Source of the DNA: Aplidium turbinatum
Taxonomy: Eukaryota > Chordata > Ascidiacea > Aplousobranchia > Polyclinidae
DNA: 64,000 nucleotides
Assembly (NCBI GenBank): GCA_918807975.1
Contig: OU964918.1
Location: forward strand, 57,830,477 to 57,894,476
Direction of reading: 5' to 3'
Part shown: positions 1-11,550 of the stretch, piece after piece
Position numbering within the stretch: the stretch's first letter is position 1
Layout of the letters: the number at the start of each line of letters is the position of its first letter
Program-made: the position numbers and the translations under genes
Notes under the pieces: generated by a model
What the model was told of the DNA's origin: nothing
What the model saw: only the letters and a program-made list of their open reading frames with translations
The model's database searches: none

Positions 1-776
1 TGCTCTGCGATGTAATCACAGCTCAATACTGAAAAACAAACTAAACATAATGTGTTGTAATCACTTGTGGTAATGACGTAGTGGTGCTGTCTTTAACTGA
101 GAGTGGCTCCTAAAAACGATGCCAATTGTGTGTTAACATTTTATTAAAGTTTTAAAAATGTATGTGCAGTGGAATACATATCAGAAAACGCATTTGCAGA
201 CCACAAAATGTACTCAAATGTATCTGAACGAATGTAAGTTTTGATGCACCGATAAGGCTTTTCGAAATTGCCTGGTTGCTTTTGGAATCGTAGGAAGCTC
301 GTGCTGCCTTGCACGTTGATTTGGTTGCAAGACCAGACTCCAGAAGCGCAACATCCGTTGTACTGTTGAAATGACTAGAAACAAATTACACGTAATTTTT
401 TTGACTTTTTGCAAGAAAATGAGCAAGATTTTTTTAGCATCTCTAGTAAAATTTTCGTGTGAATTCGTTCACATTAATGCTGGCTCATTGTTCTAAAAGC
501 ATATGGTCGCTTGGCCTTTCACATTGCGCAGGACCAAGTTTAAGATTTTTCGTGCTTGCATAAAATAGTTTTTTCGTTATCTGATACCGTGACTTTTAAA
601 CGTCAATTTTATCCCACTGGATTTTGTGAACAAAAGTTTTGGACTATGTCCAATGCCAACCAGTTTTTCTTCGGAGTTTCTTGTTTCATCGATACTTTTG
701 TTGATAATTTGTTGCATCTTTCTCTATCCTGTCTTAGAAAGCGGGAGTACCTTTTGATATAAAAGTACCACCATAA

Positions 777-862
777 AGGGTCCCATTGAACCAACATTAG
801 GGTCCCATTGAACCAACATGATTCGGTGTACTAGGGTCCCATTGAACCAACATGATTCGGTG
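777..862 (+). repeat. threefold tandem repeat
   Basis: The 20-mer agggtcccattgaaccaaca occurs three times; the last two copies are followed by tgattcggtgta. Unit spacing is about 22 then 34 bases. Confidence 0.85.
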
Positions 863-986
863 TAGAGCTCACCAACAAGTTGTTTGATTGGGTAATATTA
901 ACCACCTTGTGCATAAAACTGTGGTGTTATGACTTATGAACGAAAAGTTAAAAGTATATTTCATTGAATGAAAAGCATTTCAGCTT

Positions 987-1088
987 TAAGTGTCCTGCCA
1001 AAGACACAGCCGCATGCTCTTGAGCGCTATCGAACCGGCGCCCTTTCGATTGCCGTTCCAGAGCTCTCACCACTCGGCTATGCAGCCG
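987..1088 (-). repeat. tRNA-derived SINE, family A (head fragment)
   Basis: On the minus strand it starts at the tRNA-like A box (catagccgagtggtgagagc), followed by a B box (gccggttcgatagc). Related minus copies lie near 34497, 35556, 38272 and 55290, a tail-only copy near 32735, and a plus copy near 35933. The length between boxes suggests a Leu/Ser-type tRNA ancestor. Confidence 0.75.
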
Positions 1089-1326
1089 AAATTATTGGTT
1101 GAAACACAGGTTCTTTTCGCAAACTTTCAAATGGCATGGCGAAAATCCACGCACGTTAAATGTTACCCCGCTCTTTGCTCGTGGGTTTCGATTTCATTTC
1201 GAAATAATCAGGGAATGAATTTGCCCAAATTTCTTAACCAAGACAAAGCAACTTTTCAACGAAACGAAATTTCGTTTCGTTTTGATCAACCTTCACTTAC
1301 TGTTAACGAAACCTCTTCATCACCAG

Positions 1327-1513
1327 GGCGAGCGGTTAAGCCACGCGGTGGGGTGTGCCTTCGCCGCGTGCTTGGAAAAGAAGCAGAAGCGAGAGAAGGA
1401 AACTGGCGTCACTGTGACGTATGACAAGAACCGCACGACCTTCACAAGAGAGGGATCGTTTCGCGTTCAAACACTCACGGAGCAACAAGAGAAAGCAAAT
1501 GCAGCTAAAACAG
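1327..1513 (+). CDS. numb: numb exon: end of PTB domain
   Basis: The acceptor is ...tcaccag before GGC and the donor is ...acag before gtgaaa. It encodes the C-terminal helix of the PTB domain and the following basic stretch ([11 protein letters not shown], then FTREGSFRV). It ends in phase 1. Confidence 0.93.
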
Positions 1514-4500
1514 GTGAAAACCTAAATAAATCTGTTTGTATATTATCACCTACTCGGCGGTGTGCTTCAATCAACTTCCTATTTTTTCGATTTATGTTCT
1601 CATTGAAAGCTACATATTCTTATTATTTGTTTGAACGTATTCAGTATATATACTTTTCGTGCAAAGGTACCATACCAATAGTGTATGCAATGTTGTATTC
1701 TGTCTTGATGGTTAGAGAAGCTGCGCATTTCTCAATTCATCTCCGGGAAGTGAGTTCAAGTATCACATAGCTAAAACTGACCTTTAATTTACTACACAGC
1801 TGATCCCGCGCAAGTTCATGCCCAAGTTCATAATCCGAGCGCGGTGCCCCGCCCCCACGCTCCTCTTCATCTCATCAGGCAAGCTTCTATGAGGTATGTA
1901 CAATTGACTGGAATTGAAACTGTATTCATTTTTTTTTTGAGAGTTGGCTAATGGCAATACTGTACTGTATTACCACAGGCAGGCAACGCACAACAACACA
2001 ACAAGATTGAGCATTATGAGAATATATTTTACATATTTACAAGTAGTTTTATCAGTCGAACGTTTTCGGCTTTGCCTAAGCCCTCATCAGAAATCTGAAA
2101 ATATTTGTAAGGCGTGCAATAAATTTCAGCTTTTTTATTAACGTAACCAGCTAACTGACTAAATAGCGAGAAGTACGCAGCGAACGAAGGCAATCGTGTG
2201 GAAAACTGACTTCAGTTTCACTTCGAACAGTTTTCCACATTGCGGAAAGTGCCTTACCTCTCTGGTATAAATTATAACTTACTTAGTTTTTTTTTTTTGT
2301 TCTGGCCTCGGGGAAGTAAAGTGGTAGCGTGGTCTCAAAATGTTGTTTTTGGTATTTAAGCTGCTGGTTTTGCATTAAAATAAAGTTATTAGATGTCCAA
2401 TCAACGTAGGCTGAGTTTTTGATCGTTTTTATGTTGTCACAGGCCATTCGGGACCAAGAAAGGCGAAGACCCAGAGTTGAACACCCCATTCAAGCGCAAC
2501 TACTCGGTGCAAGTGAACAAACTGCCGTCTACGATCAACCGACAGAACATTCAAGTTATGAATCCGGGTTAGAAGCCAGCCAGAAAATCAATCATTTTTG
2601 CATCGATTCAACGTTTACAGACATTCTGGCGCAGCGGATAAGGTGTTGGCTTTCCGATCATGCAATCCTGGTTCGACTTTCGGCTTAAGCTGGTTGTTGA
2701 TAAATACCGCTCACCTTTACCCAAAAGTGTAATAGATTGGGTGGGCGTAGTTGCCCTGGGAAAGGCGGCCGAAAAGGAACTGGCCGCCCTATTCTCGTTA
2801 GTGCTAGAGGCCTAGTATTATCAGAACCTTATCTTCTCATTCCCCGCTGGTTGGATTGAAGCATTGGGCCTCCATTACCTCTACAGACGTTAAAACATCT
2901 GTAGTTATAACCTGAACCTGATCTTCTGACACTCTGATAAGTTTGTGCAAATTCATCCAAGTTTGTGCAAATTCATTTTATGATGTCATTGTTGTCTAAT
3001 ATTTTTCTTGACTTTCAGTTCCAGAGCTGGATGAACCATTCGACGCAAACAACTCCCAATCACAAACTACCAATATGTTCACCCACAAGGATGACCCGTT
3101 CGCTAAAGCTCCCATGCCCAAGCTCGGCTCTGTATCCACGCCAAAACCAGGTACTCTAACTTCCTATTGGTAACAAAGTCATGGGACAGTTTGTCACTTG
3201 TTCTTGCTGACCTAACAAAAATTGGGTGATTAAAACCAGGAGTTTGAAGTCGGGCAAAAAGTATGCGAATCCGACTCCTCGGATTATAACTGGCCGACTC
3301 CGGAGACGCCAAAATTCCTTCGACTCCACAGCCTTTAATAAAACTATGGAAGTATGACATTGTGTCTTCTGATCAATTTAAACCAACCTAGAGCGTGTTT
3401 AGTGTTTAGCCAATCTTTAGTCTACTTGGATTCAGAAGCTTATGATTCTAGTCCGTAAAGTCATTGCTACACTATGGATTGTTTGTTGCTGTTTTTTGCC
3501 AAGCTTTACCGCGTATCCATACGTTGTCTGCACTGATGCGGCAAAGCCTGATTATATCTAATTGCCAGAACTATCTGATGCAATTGAAGCATGTGGTTTT
3601 GGACTTGGTTTTCTATGAACTTCAATGATTCTATTTTGTAGTTTTGTGTGAACATTATGAGGTGGCATCTCAAGCAGTGGATTAACGTTGATGAGACGTT
3701 GCATGAGTGACATATTTGAAGAATAGACGTTTCTCTGTCTTGAATAGATTAGATACATGAATTTGCACGGGCTCTGTTTGCCATAAACTTCCCAAGGAGA
3801 ATTCAAACTTATTAGGGGCAAGTGTTTTATAACCAGGTAGTCTTTCTATTGCTACAAGCAACTTATTAACCCTCTGACGTTTCAAAGTGATGTCTTTATT
3901 GAAGCGATACATAGAGATAGACATATCAAATATAATTATTACTTTATAAAACCTCTACAGCTTGTTTCACCCTAAAATGGAGATCATCGGAAGGTCCTTA
4001 CTCAAATAGATCCCCCTATTAGGATAAAACAGGCTGTAGAGGTTTTAGAAAGTAAGAACTATATTTGATGTAATTTGCTCTGCTTGACTTTTTTGCTTGG
4101 CATTGAGTACTTTGCAGTATTAATATTTTTGACCACTCTTTGTAGTATTTTTTAGAGATAGACGTACATATAACGTACAGTACTGCTGACAGTGCACACC
4201 GTTTCGGCCTTCCGGCCTACTCGGTGCAGTAGGTACACTGGGTATGGCCACTAGTGATGCAAGCCGCGCCGCGCCGCGTACGCGGCCGCTTTTGACTTTT
4301 TCGCCGCGTGCCGCGCCGCGCCGCGTGGAAGGTTGAAATGACAAAGCCGCGCCGCGCCGCTTGCCGCGTAAACTTTCAAGAAATTAATTTTTCGTAAACG
4401 TAAACTTTCAAGAAATTAAACTTTCGTAAACGTAAACTTTCAACTTTTCAAGAATCAGCTATGAAACTTCAAATTTAAATTGGAAACACGGATCAGTTAT

Positions 4501-7500
4501 TTTTCCCTTCGGAAACCCTAAGATGGAAAGCTATGCAAATGCAAATTGCAAATGGCTTGCAGTTGACAGGGTTTTAGGGCTTGCTTGTCAGGGAAGCTGT
4601 ACGAATGTTTTTGGTTAGTAGCCTAGCTGATAAGCTCAGTTACCAGGCTATAGGCCTAGCGCAACTACCGCATTATTTACTATATCAGTTAGCCCAGTGA
4701 GTTCAGGCTATAAGTTTTACTCTTGTGTGTGTAGTTCATATAGCCACTGGCATTATAATTGCATTATTGCTTACAAAAAGTGTTCAAAAGTCCTGATACT
4801 GGATCCAGGAACATTCTATTTGTCTTAGTTTGTATTATGTCTTAGAACTTAGATGCATTGCTGATAAGAGAATATGATCTGGTTAGCCTGGCCAATTAGT
4901 GCACAACTGTATTGGTACTAGGTTACCAGTTATATGCCATGGATGCTTTTTCCTACAATTGACTTTCTAAACAATAACTCGTTAAAATATTTTTTTTTAA
5001 TTTTGTAATTTGCGGTGTGCGGTGCGGTGCAGTGTCAAAGTTCCAGATAAATTGCGGTGTGCGGTGCGGTGCGCGGATAGATGAGTCAGTTGCGGTGCGG
5101 TGTGCGGATAAAAATTTTGGGTTCGCTGCATCTCTAATGGCCACGGAGATATATACCCGTAACCTCCGTGGGACGTTTTCTCATTTGTGGAACCCAAGCT
5201 CCAAAAAATAGTACTACCGCCAACCTTGCCAAAGTGCTCAAACTGCAAGCAGTGAGCTTTGCGCAATGCACAGCAACATAGCCTACCTCCAGTAAAGTGC
5301 TCAATCGGCATAAGCCAAGAGCGTCCATTACTTTCCCAGTTCCATGTTTACAGTTCAATGCCTAATTAGGGAGTTTCCTCCTTTGTTGAGCTAACTGATT
5401 TCCCAAGGCTGATGATTTTGTTTAATTTAGTGAAGTGATTCCCAACAACAACAATATATATAAAGAAAGCAATAAAGCAAATGACATTTCTATGTCTACT
5501 GTTCATGTAGAATGGACTCAAGTTGATCTTAAATTATATTTAACATTCTAAAATTCATTACAATTGAATTGAAATTAAAATTTTCTTATTGATTCATTTA
5601 TCGAACATCCTTGTAGCTGCGGCCGCACAGAGCTTCTATCAAACCGCATGCTAGTGGAGATGAACTGCTACATGACTGGTACATTACGAATCGATACCGT
5701 GCACATCACGCTATCATGTTCACTCCAGTTTGTCTTTCCTGATTTTGTCAGCGACAAGAGATGCCGTAGTTGTTGATTATATCCGCCCCGTTAGCTCAGT
5801 GGTTACCAGCCCGACTCAAGCGGCGCTGGTTTGGATCTCGGGGTGTGCGCTTCAGCAACGCATTTCAGGATTGTTCTCCATTCAGGGGTACCAAGTAGTT
5901 GGAATAATTTTCCGGCAGCAACAATCGGATACTTCGCTCTGTTAGTCTCGGCATGCGTCAGTGATTCAAAGCCTCTACGAGTATGCGAAACTGCTGGGAT
6001 CAAGCTCTCTAAGAAGCTTTCCCTGTCCGAGGATAAAAATCATGTCAATTAATATCAGCTCCACAAGAATAGTGACACGTTTCGCTTTGTACATTTATGT
6101 CATTCGACAACCCGTGTTATTAAATTTGCCACACCAGGTACACATTGAATATTTTACATGCTGTATAGTCAAGCTGGCTTCAGTTATCAGTATAGAAACT
6201 GCTTGGTCTATGGTGGCTGCAGTAATTTTCTGAGAAACAAAAACAACTTCGGTTAGCTGGAATTCCTCTCGATTACGCTTCACTAAATATACATGCCGCA
6301 TAGTTTGACTTGAAACTGCTATGCAACAAAGCCCCCTTCAGAGTATCGAGCAGTGCTTTAGTATCATAGGTCTACCAAACAAGGGACAAATAGATGATGA
6401 TGCTCTAGTACAGTGGTTCCCAACCTTTTTGTTGTCACGGACCCCTTTAGACAAATTATTAATTCTGCTGACCCCTACTTAAATTTTGCCTGAAACTCAA
6501 CATACTATTGACTATTTGACTATTGTAATAACTATGCTAGTCAACTACTGTGCTGTGTCATGCATTGCCACTATGACTCCTGCGGCAAATATCAGGTTAA
6601 ACAGTTGCTCAAATAAGAAAATGAATGAATTGTTCAAGAAATGTCAGCAGTATTTAAATACTATGGTGACCCAAAGTGCCATGCCGAAACTTTTTCAACG
6701 TAACCAAATTTAATGAGAGAAATGAAAGTAAAAAATCGCTTTTCCTTTTTTTTTTTCTTCAAAATTCTTCAAGGTAATCACGGACCCCCAAATGCTTTCT
6801 CACGGACTCCAAATTGGGAACCACTGCTCTAGTATCATAGGCAGTCGCAATCTCGTATCTTTCTGGGCGGTTTCTGTCGAATATTTGAATTTCTTGAATG
6901 TATCTTAGCTGATAAATCTGTCCTTGTTTAATTGGTTGAACATCTATTCTTTGTGTGTTGGCATCTTGTTCAATACTTTTACTTTAACCCGCTATTTTAC
7001 CGATAAGTGTAACGTTTGCATACTGCTCTATCTGCCACGTCTATCGGAAACTATCCATCGTTTGTGGTCTCAAGGCAATGCCCGGTGGCTGCAGGTTCAC
7101 ATTATGTGTCAAGGAAATCAATCTTCAGGTTTGCCTTCAAGCAATTTTTTAAGTATCTTGCCAAAGACTTAACTGCGCACTCTCGTTCGGTGTCGAACTG
7201 ATGCTCTTCGGAGCCCTGTGTTTGGATTGCCATCGCTTGGGTGAACACTGAACAGCCGAGTTTTTTTATCGTCTTCACTTTTACGCTTTCGCGTGTAGCC
7301 TGCGTTTTAATGGTTCTATTGTGAAAAACTGATGATTTTCGTTTTAGTGGCATCAAACTGCCCCATTGCCTGCTTTTTAACTTTCATTTAAACCTTTCAT
7401 TTTCCAGCCAACGGATACAATGAGATTCTAAAGCCTACTTCACTTCCGGTTAACAATCAGCAATCAGCTGCGCTCGCGCTCCAGCAAGCGGGATTTACTG

Positions 7501-7763
7501 GGGCAAGTTCCCCTGTGCGCGATACAAACCCCTGGGCAGCGGACGCGAGACAGCAGCAACCTGCCATGGGAGATCCTGGAAGCGCCGTGATGACACGACA
7601 TCAGAGGACTCCATCAGAGGCAGATCGGTGGCTCAATTCCGTCCAGCAACAAACAGGAGCCATGCCCACGTCGACAAACACCGGTTTTTCATCAATGACA
7701 CCACAAAACCTCCCTTTCAACTGGAGCAAAAACAATGGACAAGGCTTTCAAGTGAATTTATAA
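1327..7763 (+). CDS. numb: Numb endocytic adaptor / Notch inhibitor, 3' part (five exons)
   Basis: Numb is a membrane-associated adaptor, split unequally at division, that promotes endocytosis of Notch and other cargo. Exons read by eye: 1327-1513, 1800-1893, 2443-2567, 3019-3150 and 7408-7763. All have AG/GT borders and phases that close to 297 residues plus stop. Exon 1 encodes the last PTB strand and helix ([20 protein letters not shown]) and the FTREGSFRV segment typical of Numb. Exon 2 has the RQASMR serine site. Exon 3 has [15 protein letters not shown], matching the aPKC/CaMK-phosphorylated FKRQLSLRINELPST of vertebrate Numb. Exon 4 has a DPF motif, expected to bind the AP-2 alpha ear. 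The last exon has [10 protein letters not shown] and ends QGFQVNL, like vertebrate FEIEL. The usual C-terminal NPF is absent; NPW occurs at 7527-7535. The N-terminal half lies upstream of the window. Confidence 0.94.
1800..1893 (+). CDS. numb: numb exon: RQASMR phosphosite
   Basis: The exon enters in phase 1 and leaves in phase 2. It encodes [20 protein letters not shown], matching the vertebrate Numb segment PHAIPRRHAP...RQGSFR. The serine is a predicted basophilic-kinase site by homology. Confidence 0.9.
2443..2567 (+). CDS. numb: numb exon: aPKC/CaMK site segment
   Basis: Read in the frame dictated by the previous exon, it gives [20 protein letters not shown] followed by [14 protein letters not shown]. 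This frame is not the longest open one here, so an ORF scan alone would miss it. The donor is ...ccgg before gttaga. Confidence 0.9.
3019..3150 (+). CDS. numb: numb exon: DPF motif
   Basis: It encodes [12 protein letters not shown], then [15 protein letters not shown], which aligns with vertebrate Numb TPEDPFSSAPMTK. The DPF is the expected AP-2 appendage ligand. The donor is ...aaaccag before gtactc, in phase 1. Confidence 0.9.
3922..4072. mobile_element. MITE with ~50-bp terminal inverted repeats
   Basis: The left end at about 3922-3976 (containing aaacctctacagcttgtttc) is repeated inverted at about 4018-4072, leaving a loop of about 40 bases. It is non-coding and lies in the last numb intron. 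The family is not identified. Confidence 0.75.
4252..5136. mobile_element. hAT-like non-autonomous element, GC-hexamer ends
   Basis: It is flanked by a perfect 8-bp duplication, ATGGCCAC (4244-4251 and 5137-5144). The ends are TAGTGATGCA and the inverse of TAGAGATGCA. Just inside each end are clustered GC-rich hexamers: (gccgcg)n at 4262-4375 and (gcggtg)n at 5010-5110. These look like subterminal transposase-binding repeats. No transposase ORF is present. Confidence 0.88.
5786..6040 (+). repeat. tRNA-derived SINE, family C
   Basis: It has an A box (cgttagctcagtggttacc), a degenerate B box, then a tRNA-unrelated body (cattcaggggtaccaagtag) and the tail motif ...cgaggataaaa. Other family C copies lie near 10850, 11854, 14344, 19058, 20905, 24457, 42585 and 47400. 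Confidence 0.8.
6411..6826. mobile_element. hAT MITE
   Basis: The termini are CAGTGGTTCCCAACC and the inverse GGGAACCACTG. They are flanked by a perfect 8-bp target duplication, CTCTAGTA (6403-6410 and 6827-6834). Subterminal 'acggacccc' motifs occur at both ends. It is non-coding, in the last numb intron. Confidence 0.93.
7408..7763 (+). CDS. numb: numb terminal coding exon
   Basis: The acceptor is ...attttccag. It encodes [14 protein letters not shown], a glutamine- and alanine-rich stretch, the Numb hallmark [10 protein letters not shown], and stops with TAA at 7761-7763. The C-terminal tail is much shorter than in vertebrate Numb and lacks NPF. Confidence 0.92.
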
Positions 7764-7983
7764 CTTTTAGTTTTTCTTTATCGATTCTTTAAAAGAGAAA
7801 AGTATTCCATTATATTTTTAGCCATTCTTTAATTGCAATTTTATGTCAGTCCTTATTGGTGCATTTTCATCGCTAGATGGGGTGCTGCGTGGTGTGTTGT
7901 CGTCAATCAATGTGTTCAAATTAATTTTTTCTTACCCGTCTAGCTATTTACTTGTCTACTTTTATAGTAAGCTGAAGAATAAC

Positions 7984-8065
7984 AGACATCAAACCAACCG
8001 TTTTTTACATTGATTCAACGTCTGCAGAGGTTGAATCAATGTAAAACATGGTTGATTTGTTGTCT
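7984..8065. mobile_element. palindromic MITE, 'gtctgcagac' family
   Basis: An almost complete palindrome centred on acgtctgcagaggt. The arms are ttttacattgattcaacg and its inverse; the ends are AGACATCAAACC and GGTTGATTTGTTGTCT. It is flanked by the 8-bp direct repeat AGAATAAC (7976-7983 and 8066-8073). This is the best-bounded of about 17 copies in the window. Confidence 0.85.
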
Positions 8066-8127
8066 AGAATAACACTTCTCATGACGCTGGTATTGTATAT
8101 AGTTTCTACTAGTAATGGCTTCACATA

Positions 8128-8214
8128 CCCAGTTTGCAAATCAGTAATTTTTGCGTTGTTTCAACGTCTGCAGACGTTAAATCATTGTTATAAATGACTG
8201 ATTTGCTGGCTGTG
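8128..8214. mobile_element. palindromic MITE, same family
   Basis: Ends are cccagtttgcaaatcag and ctgatttgctggctg; the core is tttcaacgtctgcagacgtt. More diverged than the neighbouring copy. Confidence 0.75.
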
Positions 8215-8702
8215 TGATTTGTATGCTACTTTTATGCGTCTTAATGTACGAAATGTCTGTGCTTACGCATTCTCTATGATTCTTTTTGCTTTTGTCAACG
8301 TTCAATTCAGCTTCAATCAAACACCGACGTGGTCCGTTGGCTGGATATCGCGAGACGCCGTTAATGAAACTTTTCTATCTGATCTCTTTCAAACCTAATT
8401 TGTCATAAACTGTCGCAGTGTTTTCATGCAACGTAAAATTGCTAATATGTTATAAAACTTTACTCGCCTTAAATGGACGTATGTTTTCTTTTTATAAGTT
8501 TCGCTAGTGGGAGGCCACAGTTAATCACTGACTGTGAGGAACAACTTATGACAAAATTCTAATATTTTTGTGCCAGCGTTTTCTAAGCCAGCAAAGGTAA
8601 CCCATTTTACATTTAAACGTTTGACAACGTTAAAACGACTCAAGACAACAACTTTTGGTATCTAAGGTTGCAAACATCGGTAATCAAGCATCTCTAAATC
8701 CA

Positions 8703-8815
8703 AAGTAATAATAATAACAGCATTTATATAGCGCCGCATCCAGAGTGCAAACTATGCTCCTGTGTGCTGTACGTGACGATGGTGGTAAAATAATGTGGTA
8801 CTTCCAGTCAAAATG
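8703..8815 (+). repeat. dispersed repeat with 'tttatatagcgc' motif
   Basis: The segment aataataacagcatttatat, then agcgccgcatccagagtgca, recurs inverted at 37500-37583 in an RTEL1 intron. It is likely the end of a retroposon family; the family is not identified. Confidence 0.5.
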
Positions 8816-9369
8816 TGTAGAGAAATATGTTTTTTGACCCACAAGTCAGTTGGAGAGCTTTAGCTTCACGTCGTCGTCGTCGTTTTCATATGTTTTCAAG
8901 TGAGTTTTCAATTTGAAGAAGATTGTTTGTAACCCCAGCGACATTTTACTCTTAATAATCTGCAACAAATAGGGTAGTGCGACGTCGCTTGTATGCATTG
9001 CATATGCAAAACGGATGTACGATCATTTTTGTTGGTCCTTGTAGGTATTTCTTTTAAAACTAATTTGACAACCCTTTGAATGACGTCACTCATTTTTCAT
9101 ATATCTTAATTTGTTGTTTGCTTGGCTCAACATTAAACTTCAAAATATTTTTCTTTTTCAAAAAATATCCACCTTATAGTTTTTTAAGTGCTGGTAGCGA
9201 CAAAAATTTAAGGTAGATACTTTTTTTGTGCTTATACCTCCAGTACATGTGCTAAAAACTTTGGAGTGTCCTGTTTTAAATCAAGGTTCACCGGTTTTTA
9301 ATAAATCACCGGTTTAAATTCATTGTGAGGTTACGGTGATGTCCACAGCTGTTGGTGGAAATGAACTTC

Positions 9370-9451
9370 TGAATAAGCTATCTTTCTTTACATTGATCCA
9401 ACGTTTGCAGACGTTGAATCAATGTAAAACTTGTCTGATATGCTGACTGGG
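9370..9451. mobile_element. palindromic MITE, same family
   Basis: The core tttacattgatccaacgttt, then gcagacgttgaatcaatgta; outer ends are degraded. Confidence 0.7.
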
Positions 9452-9856
9452 AGGTACCTAAGTTGGTATTGTTGCGCCACCCGTGTGTGAACATTTTGCT
9501 TCCCCTGCTTGTTAGTTAATCGTTTCCACGCTGATACAACGTCTGCAGTTGCTTTGGGGGCTTTTTTTATGTATATTTCGATCAGCTAATACTAATCATG
9601 CAAACTAACTTCTCTGAGCAACGTTTACTAATTCATTTTACACTTCTTACTTTTGTGACATGCTTGTTATTGTAACTTACCCCATATCTGTCAGCTAAGC
9701 ACAGATTATTCAAACTTCAAGCCACTAGAAAATTACTATAATATAATTTTTCAAATTTTGTGTCAGTTTCGTAGGCTTCCTTTAGGTTTAGAAAGAACGG
9801 GTTTGCCGGTGGTGAGAGTACAAATATGGCTTCCACTCTCCAACACCAGCTTTACA

Positions 9857-9902
9857 CGACAATCCTGCTTTTTGTGGGGTATCACAAAAAGCAGGATTGT
9901 CG
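9857..9902. repeat. perfect 20-bp hairpin
   Basis: The arm cgacaatcctgctttttgtg (9857-9876) is followed by a 6-base loop and its exact reverse complement (9883-9902). The flanks do not extend the pairing. Confidence 0.85.
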
Positions 9903-10201
9903 AGTCCTCATTACTTTTTGCCGAGAAATACTTATTTTTTTCATACACACTATTAAAAACCATGGCCAATTTAAAATTTTTCATTTTACTATATCGGTGC
10001 GAATTTTCTTGGTACCTTTCCGAACGGTGACGCTTGATTCCATTATTCATCACAGAACGATTCAAGGTTTTTGTATTTTACTGTAATTTAGAACAATTCA
10101 ACATTCATCCAATGTACGACTTTCATCGATGCGTGATTTGTGTTTGAATGGTACTTTCTCTGCGAACTATAAACTCTGTGCTTGTATACTTCACACAAAG
10201 A

Positions 10202-10279
10202 TCCCAGACATCAAATTAACCGTTTTTTACATTGATTCAACGTTGAATCAATGTAAAAAAAGGTTGATTTACTGTGTGG
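10202..10279. mobile_element. palindromic MITE, same family
   Basis: Ends are ccagacatcaaattaaccg and ggttgatttactgtgtgg. The central ctgcagac is missing, leaving ttgattcaacgttgaatcaa. Confidence 0.75.
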
Positions 10280-10849
10280 AAATTGATGTCTCACAAATGA
10301 GCATTGTTAAAATCTGCTGATCTTGTTAATTTTTGCATGCCGCTATTTTCGATTAAAAATGCTTCGTTTGTATCGTCTTGCCTGAAACTGGAAAAAGATT
10401 GTTTTCCCCGAAAACCTTCCCGATCTGCAAAAAGTCTCACCTTTTAACATTGCGTTTTCTGTTTTACCCTCCCGTACGCTTCTTGCTGGTGTAATTTCAT
10501 TTGATGTTTTTATAAAAAAAAATTTGGAAAAATATATTGGGCCCCAATTTGTGACTAAATGCTTCTGGCGTTTAAATTTGTGTTGATCTCAAAATGCCCC
10601 AATTTGCTTTAGTCCTCTTTTGCTTGACTTGTAATGTAGCTGATTTTGCAAGTTACGTTGCAATCATTTCTGAGCGTTGAAAATACAGCAAACTAATTTT
10701 TATTTTGTATTTTGAAAAGAGATAGATTAAATCAGGAAGTAGCCTACATGCAACTGTGAATGCCACAGGTTGTGTTGTAGCTTTTCCATCTGTTTATACG
10801 ATTCTCTTGTTCCCTGTATTGCAAGTGTTGGTTTGGTTGGTTGGTTTTT

Positions 10850-10940
10850 GAATCTTTATCCTCGGACTGACAAAGCCTTGATTGGTTATTTCTGGTAGTT
10901 TCGCATACTTGTAGAGGCTCTTGACGCAGGGCCGGTCACC
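10850..10940 (-). repeat. SINE family C fragment (tail half)
   Basis: On the minus strand it shows the body (gcctctacaagtatgcgaaa-like) and the tail ending cgaggataaagattc. The tRNA-like head is missing. Confidence 0.65.
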
Positions 10941-11175
10941 AACGAATGTCTATTCCGTTTGGTGGCATTTCTCCATGCCACCCGATCCTGATGATCGACG
11001 AGACGAGATCTTACAACCGCAGGTCATCCCGGACGTTAAATGCTTGATTTTTCCCTCAGATTAAGAAAGTCTTTTGAAAGCTTAATCCTGGCAGTTTTGC
11101 ATTGGCCTGCCCTACTGGTAGTGAAGAATTTGAACCACTTACGAAGGCTTGTCAGTGAGATCGACAGAGTGAAGT

Positions 11176-11285
11176 TTCTGTTTGTTCAGTTTGTTTTTAA
11201 TTCTGACCATCCATCACAACGGCGAGCAACATATGCCAAACATGATCGAGGTTTAGAAAAAGGTTGACGCCACAAAACAGGAACG
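11176..11285 (-). repeat. retroposon 3'-end family D
   Basis: Shares ttctgaccatc..., then gttgacgccacaaaac, with copies at 12270-12419 (+), 13690-13762 (+) and 16593-16695 (-). The plus copies run into an A-rich tail, so this is likely a LINE or SINE 3' end. Confidence 0.6.
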
Positions 11286-11550
11286 TTACATTCTTTGATA
11301 CCAAAACAGGATAGCCTAAAACCAGTTTAAAATTTGGCATTGTCGTAACGCCGTAAGTTTTGTCTAAATTCTTCCATCCACTCAGTGCCGCTGAACAGAG
11401 AGCAACTACCCGCCAGCAATAGGCTACAGTTAAAATTCAAAGGGAGCTCATTTTTACCAGCACTCCACCAGCTTAGCGGCTAGATAGAAGAACTGTGAGA
11501 AGATAGTGAAGACGTAACGGTCATTGATAAGAAACAGCAATTGTCGGCAG

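Larger units (their letters stand above)
1..1326. other. numb intron (upstream part)
   Basis: No exon is recognised here; the earlier PTB-domain exons of numb should lie upstream of the window. It holds a threefold tandem repeat (about 777-862) and a minus-strand tRNA-derived SINE (about 987-1088). The only ORFs are short and look random. Confidence 0.6.

Noticed and set aside
990-1424. 144-codon ORF overlapping the first numb exon
   Set aside because: A different frame from the PTB-coding one; it runs through a SINE and an intron.
2419-2688. 89-codon ORF over a numb exon
   Set aside because: The real exon uses a different frame, fixed by the neighbouring exons and by similarity to Numb; this frame is a shadow.
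5786-5860. Apparent tRNA gene (A and B boxes)
   Set aside because: The same head is attached to the same non-tRNA body in about nine copies, so it is a SINE promoter, and the cloverleaf is incomplete.
7984-10279. Regularly recurring palindromes suggesting a CRISPR-like array
   Set aside because: Spacing is irregular (hundreds to thousands of bases), copies are self-complementary MITEs with their own ends, and the genome is animal.
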